DNA of 64,000 nucleotides from S015-6 sp964479535 (lineage in GTDB: Bacteria; Desulfobacterota; DSWW01), in contig CAYZMM010000002.1 in the NCBI GenBank assembly GCA_964479535.1, positions 124,001 through 188,000 on the forward strand, in the 5' to 3' direction. Of this stretch, positions 61,499 through 64,000 are shown piece by piece. Position 1 is the first letter of the stretch, and the number at the start of each line of letters is the position of its first letter. The position numbers and the translations under genes were made by a program. The notes beneath the pieces were generated by a model. It made no database searches. It saw only the letters and a program-made list of their open reading frames with translations, and was not told the origin of the DNA.

Positions 61499-63037
61499 AT
61501 GGGGTTTCGATGCGGCTTCATCGCAAGGTCTTCAGGATTCATCCTACGAGCGCTGGCCTGTGCGTTCTTCGTTCTCGCCCTCGGGCGCGAGGGACGAGGT
61601 CAGGTGTTCGAGGCGCACAGTCTTCGTCTTCCCGGCGAGATCAAGGAAGTACGAGCGGTGGACCTCGACGGTGACGGACGGAAGGAACTGCTCGTGTCCT
61701 CTACGACACACGTGAGCGGGAGACCGGAGCGCACGTTGCACGCCTGCGGGTGGAGCGGGGAGGGCAAGGGCGTGCGGCCGGTGATTCAGGAGGCCTGGAG
61801 GGTCCCGCCCAAGGCCGTCTTCTGGGATACGGGCCCGGCCGGAGCGGGGGGGAAGGGGCAACATGTCTACTTCGTTTCGCTGGATGGTCTGTACGAAGTG
61901 GACCGGCTCGGCTTCGCCCCCCGTCTGCGCATCGAGGCGCCTGTGCTCTTCTCCGTGGGACAGGAGGATGAGCTCCACTCGCTGGACTTCGTCCGTGACT
62001 GGGACGGGGACGGCAGGGAGGAGACGATGCTGCCTCTGGGCCGCGAAGCGCGGTTCTACCGGCGGAAGGCGTCGGACGAATGGATGCCGGTGGACTCGGT
62101 GACGCTCGTGCCCCTTGCTTACTACAGCAACAACCGGTACTTCGGCAGGGACCTGGGGGGCTATGAATATCTCTCCGTCTTTCTCTATCCGCGGCTCGAG
62201 GGGGTCGACCTGAACGGGGACGGCCGGAAGGACCTCCTCGCCCTCCGCAACGGAAAAGGGTTCGGCTATCTGCGTGGGCCGGACGGAAAGCTCGCCCCGA
62301 AACCTTTCGTCTGGGACCTGGAACTGCGCAGCGAGAAGGAGCTGGCTGAGCACCGGGCCGTGCTGTCCTACCGGGTGGCCGACGTGAACCGGGACGGCTG
62401 TGCCGATGTGATCGTCCACAAGGTGTCCATGAGCTTCAGTGATTGGGACGGAGAGACGGCGATCTTTCTCGGAAGCCCGCAGAAGACGCGTAAGGGCGGG
62501 CCGTACCAGACCCTTCCGTCCCGCGGCTTCCTGTCCGGCGTGTCTTTGGACGATTTGGACGGCGACGGGTATGCGGACGTGACGGTCTGGTCCGTCCGGA
62601 TGGGGCTCGTTCCCCTCGCGGAAATCCTGCTGAGAAGGCTGATTCACCTCCGGGCGCATACCTATTTCGGGGCATGGCCCGCGGGGTTTCCCGCCAAGGC
62701 CACGGGCGAGCGGGACTTCAATCTGCACATCGACGGCGACCGTCCCGACTTCATCCGAGGGCTCATGCCGAACAGGAAGGGGGACTTCAACCGGGACGGG
62801 ATCAGGGACCTCGTGGCCGGCAAAGGGGACAGCAGGGCGGCCGTTTTTCTCGGGCTTCCCGGCAGGAGGTTCGATTCCCAGCCCTGGGCCCTCCTGGATG
62901 CGCCTGACGTGAACTATGTGGAACCGGATGACGTGGACGGGAACGGCCTGACCGATCTCTACGGGTACCAGGTGGAGACGTACGGGCTTTCACGGCTCCA
63001 TGTGTGGCTTCAACACCCTCCTGCCGAAGAGCCGTGA
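61499..63037 (+). CDS. Secreted FG-GAP/VCBS-repeat protein
   Basis: A 512-residue exported protein: a basic N-terminus and ALACAFFVLALG hydrophobic segment form a signal peptide. Repeated calcium-type loops: VDLDGDGRKELLV, DWDGDGREETML, VDLNGDGRKDLLA, DVNRDGCADVIV, DLDGDGYADVTV, DFNRDGIRDLVA and DVDGNGLTDLYG. These are FG-GAP/VCBS blades of a beta-propeller. No catalytic site seen. Probably a periplasmic or surface binding protein, in one transcription unit with the flippase-like gene. Confidence 0.82.
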   Translation: MGFRCGFIARSSGFILRALACAFFVLALGREGRGQVFEAHSLRLPGEIKEVRAVDLDGDGRKELLVSSTTHVSGRPERTLHACGWSGEGKGVRPVIQEAWRVPPKAVFWDTGPAGAGGKGQHVYFVSLDGLYEVDRLGFAPRLRIEAPVLFSVGQEDELHSLDFVRDWDGDGREETMLPLGREARFYRRKASDEWMPVDSVTLVPLAYYSNNRYFGRDLGGYEYLSVFLYPRLEGVDLNGDGRKDLLALRNGKGFGYLRGPDGKLAPKPFVWDLELRSEKELAEHRAVLSYRVADVNRDGCADVIVHKVSMSFSDWDGETAIFLGSPQKTRKGGPYQTLPSRGFLSGVSLDDLDGDGYADVTVWSVRMGLVPLAEILLRRLIHLRAHTYFGAWPAGFPAKATGERDFNLHIDGDRPDFIRGLMPNRKGDFNRDGIRDLVAGKGDSRAAVFLGLPGRRFDSQPWALLDAPDVNYVEPDDVDGNGLTDLYGYQVETYGLSRLHVWLQHPPAEEP

Positions 63038-63152
63038 CCCACTTCGAGGTGTGCGTCCGGTTTCCCCCATGTCGTCCGGAGGTGCTTCCGTACGATCCGG
63101 GCCAAACCTCAGGAATCAACCTCGCCCTCACGGGCGCGAATCTGCCGTGCTT

Positions 63153-63842
63153 TCACCGCTCTCGCGACGAAGCTTCTTGCCCTGTGCGGGCTGGGCCGCC
63201 GCTGGCCTCGGCCGCATCGAGCCTCTCCTGCAGGCTTGCCACCTCTTGCCGCAGGCGCTGGATCGCCTGAACGACCGGGTCGGGCAGGGTCCCATGGTTC
63301 AGGTCGGTCTCCGTGCGCATTCCGTTCTTGACGACCCTGCCCGGGACGCCTACCACAGTGGAACCCGGGGGTACGGAGTCGATCACCACCGAGCCCGCAC
63401 CGATGCGGACGCCGTCCCCGATCGTGACCGGGCCCAGAACCGTCGTGCCGGTACCGAGCACGACGTGGTCGCCGATGGTGGGATGGCGTTTCCGCTTCTC
63501 GAGGCTGGTTCCTCCGAGAACGACCCCCTTGTAGATCAGGACGTCGTTGCCGACCTCCGTGGTCTCCCCGATGACCACCCCCATGCCGTGATCGATAAAG
63601 ACCCGGCGGCCGACGTCGGCGCCCGGGTGGATTTCGATGCCGGTAAAGAAACGGGAGACGTGGGAAAAGGCCCTGGCGCCGAAGGTGTGTCCGCGCTTCC
63701 AGAGCCTGTTGGCGATCCTGTGTGCCCACAGGGCATGAAGGCCCGGGTAGCAGGTGAGTACCTCCGGCAGCGTACGGGCCGCCGGGTCCTTGGAGAAGAC
63801 CGTCTGAACGTCTTCACGCATGTGTTGCAGAATTCTTCTCAT
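63153..63842 (-). CDS. cysE: Serine O-acetyltransferase
   Basis: A 229-residue acyltransferase of the EpsC/SAT type. AFSHVSRFFTGIEIHPGADVG and FIDHGMGVVIGETTEVG carry the catalytic His/Asp, and the hexapeptide left-handed beta-helix follows (IGDHVVLGTGTTVLGPVTIGDG, then VPPGSTVVGVPGR). It makes O-acetylserine for cysteine synthesis. The C-terminal ~50 residues are a helical extension. ATG 63842. A TTGACA-type promoter lies about 75 bases upstream. Confidence 0.92.
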   Translation of the reverse strand: MRRILQHMREDVQTVFSKDPAARTLPEVLTCYPGLHALWAHRIANRLWKRGHTFGARAFSHVSRFFTGIEIHPGADVGRRVFIDHGMGVVIGETTEVGNDVLIYKGVVLGGTSLEKRKRHPTIGDHVVLGTGTTVLGPVTIGDGVRIGAGSVVIDSVPPGSTVVGVPGRVVKNGMRTETDLNHGTLPDPVVQAIQRLRQEVASLQERLDAAEASGGPARTGQEASSRER

Positions 63843-63895
63843 GGGGGGCCCGGATCGAGTGCACGCAGGGACCAATCCCTACCCTTCCTATAGGC

Positions 63896-63925
63896 ATTAC
63901 GACAGATTCCGGGCCGGATTGTCAA
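63896..63925 (-). promoter_or_regulatory. Candidate sigma-70 promoter of cysE
   Basis: Minus strand TTGACA (63925-63920) and CGTAAT (63901-63896) at 18-base spacing, inside the last codons of the upstream gene and its stop. Confidence 0.4.
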
Positions 63926-64000
63926 GTCCCGACTCTTCTGCGGCGCGCCGGGTTCTTTCCAGGCGCCTGTCCATGGCCCGGCGCCAGAGGGGGGGGAAGA
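63897..64000 (-). CDS. C-terminus of a minus-strand gene cut by the window edge
   Basis: A stop-free reading of 33 codons ending at TAA 63899-63897: FPPLWRRAMDRRLERTRRAA and a short tail. The PPLWRR-x-MD pattern resembles the end of alkane-1-monooxygenase-like membrane diiron enzymes, but the visible part is too short for certainty. It would lie upstream of cysE on the same strand. Confidence 0.35.
   Translation of the reverse strand, partial: FPPLWRRAMDRRLERTRRAAEESGLDNPARNLS

Noticed and set aside
1..64000. tRNA, rRNA, CRISPR, phage or insertion-sequence genes
   Set aside because: I looked for cloverleaf-like stretches, regular repeat-spacer patterns and transposase or integrase motifs and found none I could support.

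Overview
The window is GC-rich DNA with short gaps, many start/stop overlaps, and GTG and TTG starts with clear ribosome-binding sites. It looks like a Gram-negative, probably anaerobic bacterium of the Desulfobacterota (old Deltaproteobacteria) type. Pointers are MltA, many signal-peptide lipoproteins, a sigma-54 promoter, several radical SAM enzymes, a 2x[4Fe-4S] protein, a ThiD-ThiN fusion and a PUFA-synthase-like PKS. This placement is inference; no rRNA is present to confirm it.

Region 1 (1-4.6 kb): the 5' part of a diguanylate cyclase fused to a P-loop ATPase (minus), a thiamine-binding MTH1187-type protein, a GT2 glycosyltransferase, an RmlD-like reductase and a radical SAM/SPASM enzyme. 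It ends at a long imperfect palindromic repeat (4639-4797).

Region 2 (4.8-40.3 kb) is the core of the window: a large biosynthetic island for a modified, probably glycosylated, polyketide or secondary lipid. It holds (a) FAAL-type acyl-AMP ligase + ACP + alpha/beta hydrolase; (b) a tightly overlapping minus-strand operon of two GT1 glycosyltransferases, NAD epimerase, Tat-exported DUF362 protein and GPH-type transporter, followed by a B12-type radical SAM protein and an MFS exporter; (c) a plus-strand set of lipoprotein, methyltransferase, alkaline-phosphatase-superfamily hydrolase, SnoaL-like protein and SDR; (d) a minus-strand operon from a strong AT-rich promoter at 40.3 kb: PKS2 (NMO/PfaD-like-KS-AT-ACP-KR), PKS1 (KS-AT-ACP-DH-PPTase-like), stand-alone ACP, type I phosphodiesterase, alpha/beta hydrolase and SDR. 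Sets (c) and (d) collide at 24.49 kb, where two closely similar SDR genes share the bases of their stop codons. A plausible model: FAAL and an ACP load a fatty acyl starter; PKS2 and PKS1 extend it iteratively with KR and DH steps and perhaps ER; SDRs, hydrolases, methyltransferase and phosphohydrolases tailor it; the two GTs and the epimerase add sugars; the transporters export it.

Region 3 (40.5-48.3 kb): nitroreductase; two divergent secreted proteins with membrane-anchor tails (a YATN-repeat protein with a MopE-like Cys/Asp segment, and an alpha/beta hydrolase); ThiD-ThiN; MltA; an inositol-monophosphatase-family enzyme; a small lipoprotein.

Region 4 (48.3-64 kb): a sigma-54-type promoter before a 69-aa protein, a receiver-histidine kinase and a GspE/PilB ATPase fused to a receiver domain; a CopG/MazF toxin-antitoxin pair with a perfect palindromic operator; a ferredoxin-like protein with an uncharacterised Cys-rich partner; an ATP-grasp enzyme; two HAD phosphatases; the radical SAM-tyrS-yggT operon; a flippase-like membrane protein; an FG-GAP secreted protein; cysE; and the 3' end of one more gene. 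I saw no tRNA, rRNA, CRISPR array, insertion sequence or prophage.
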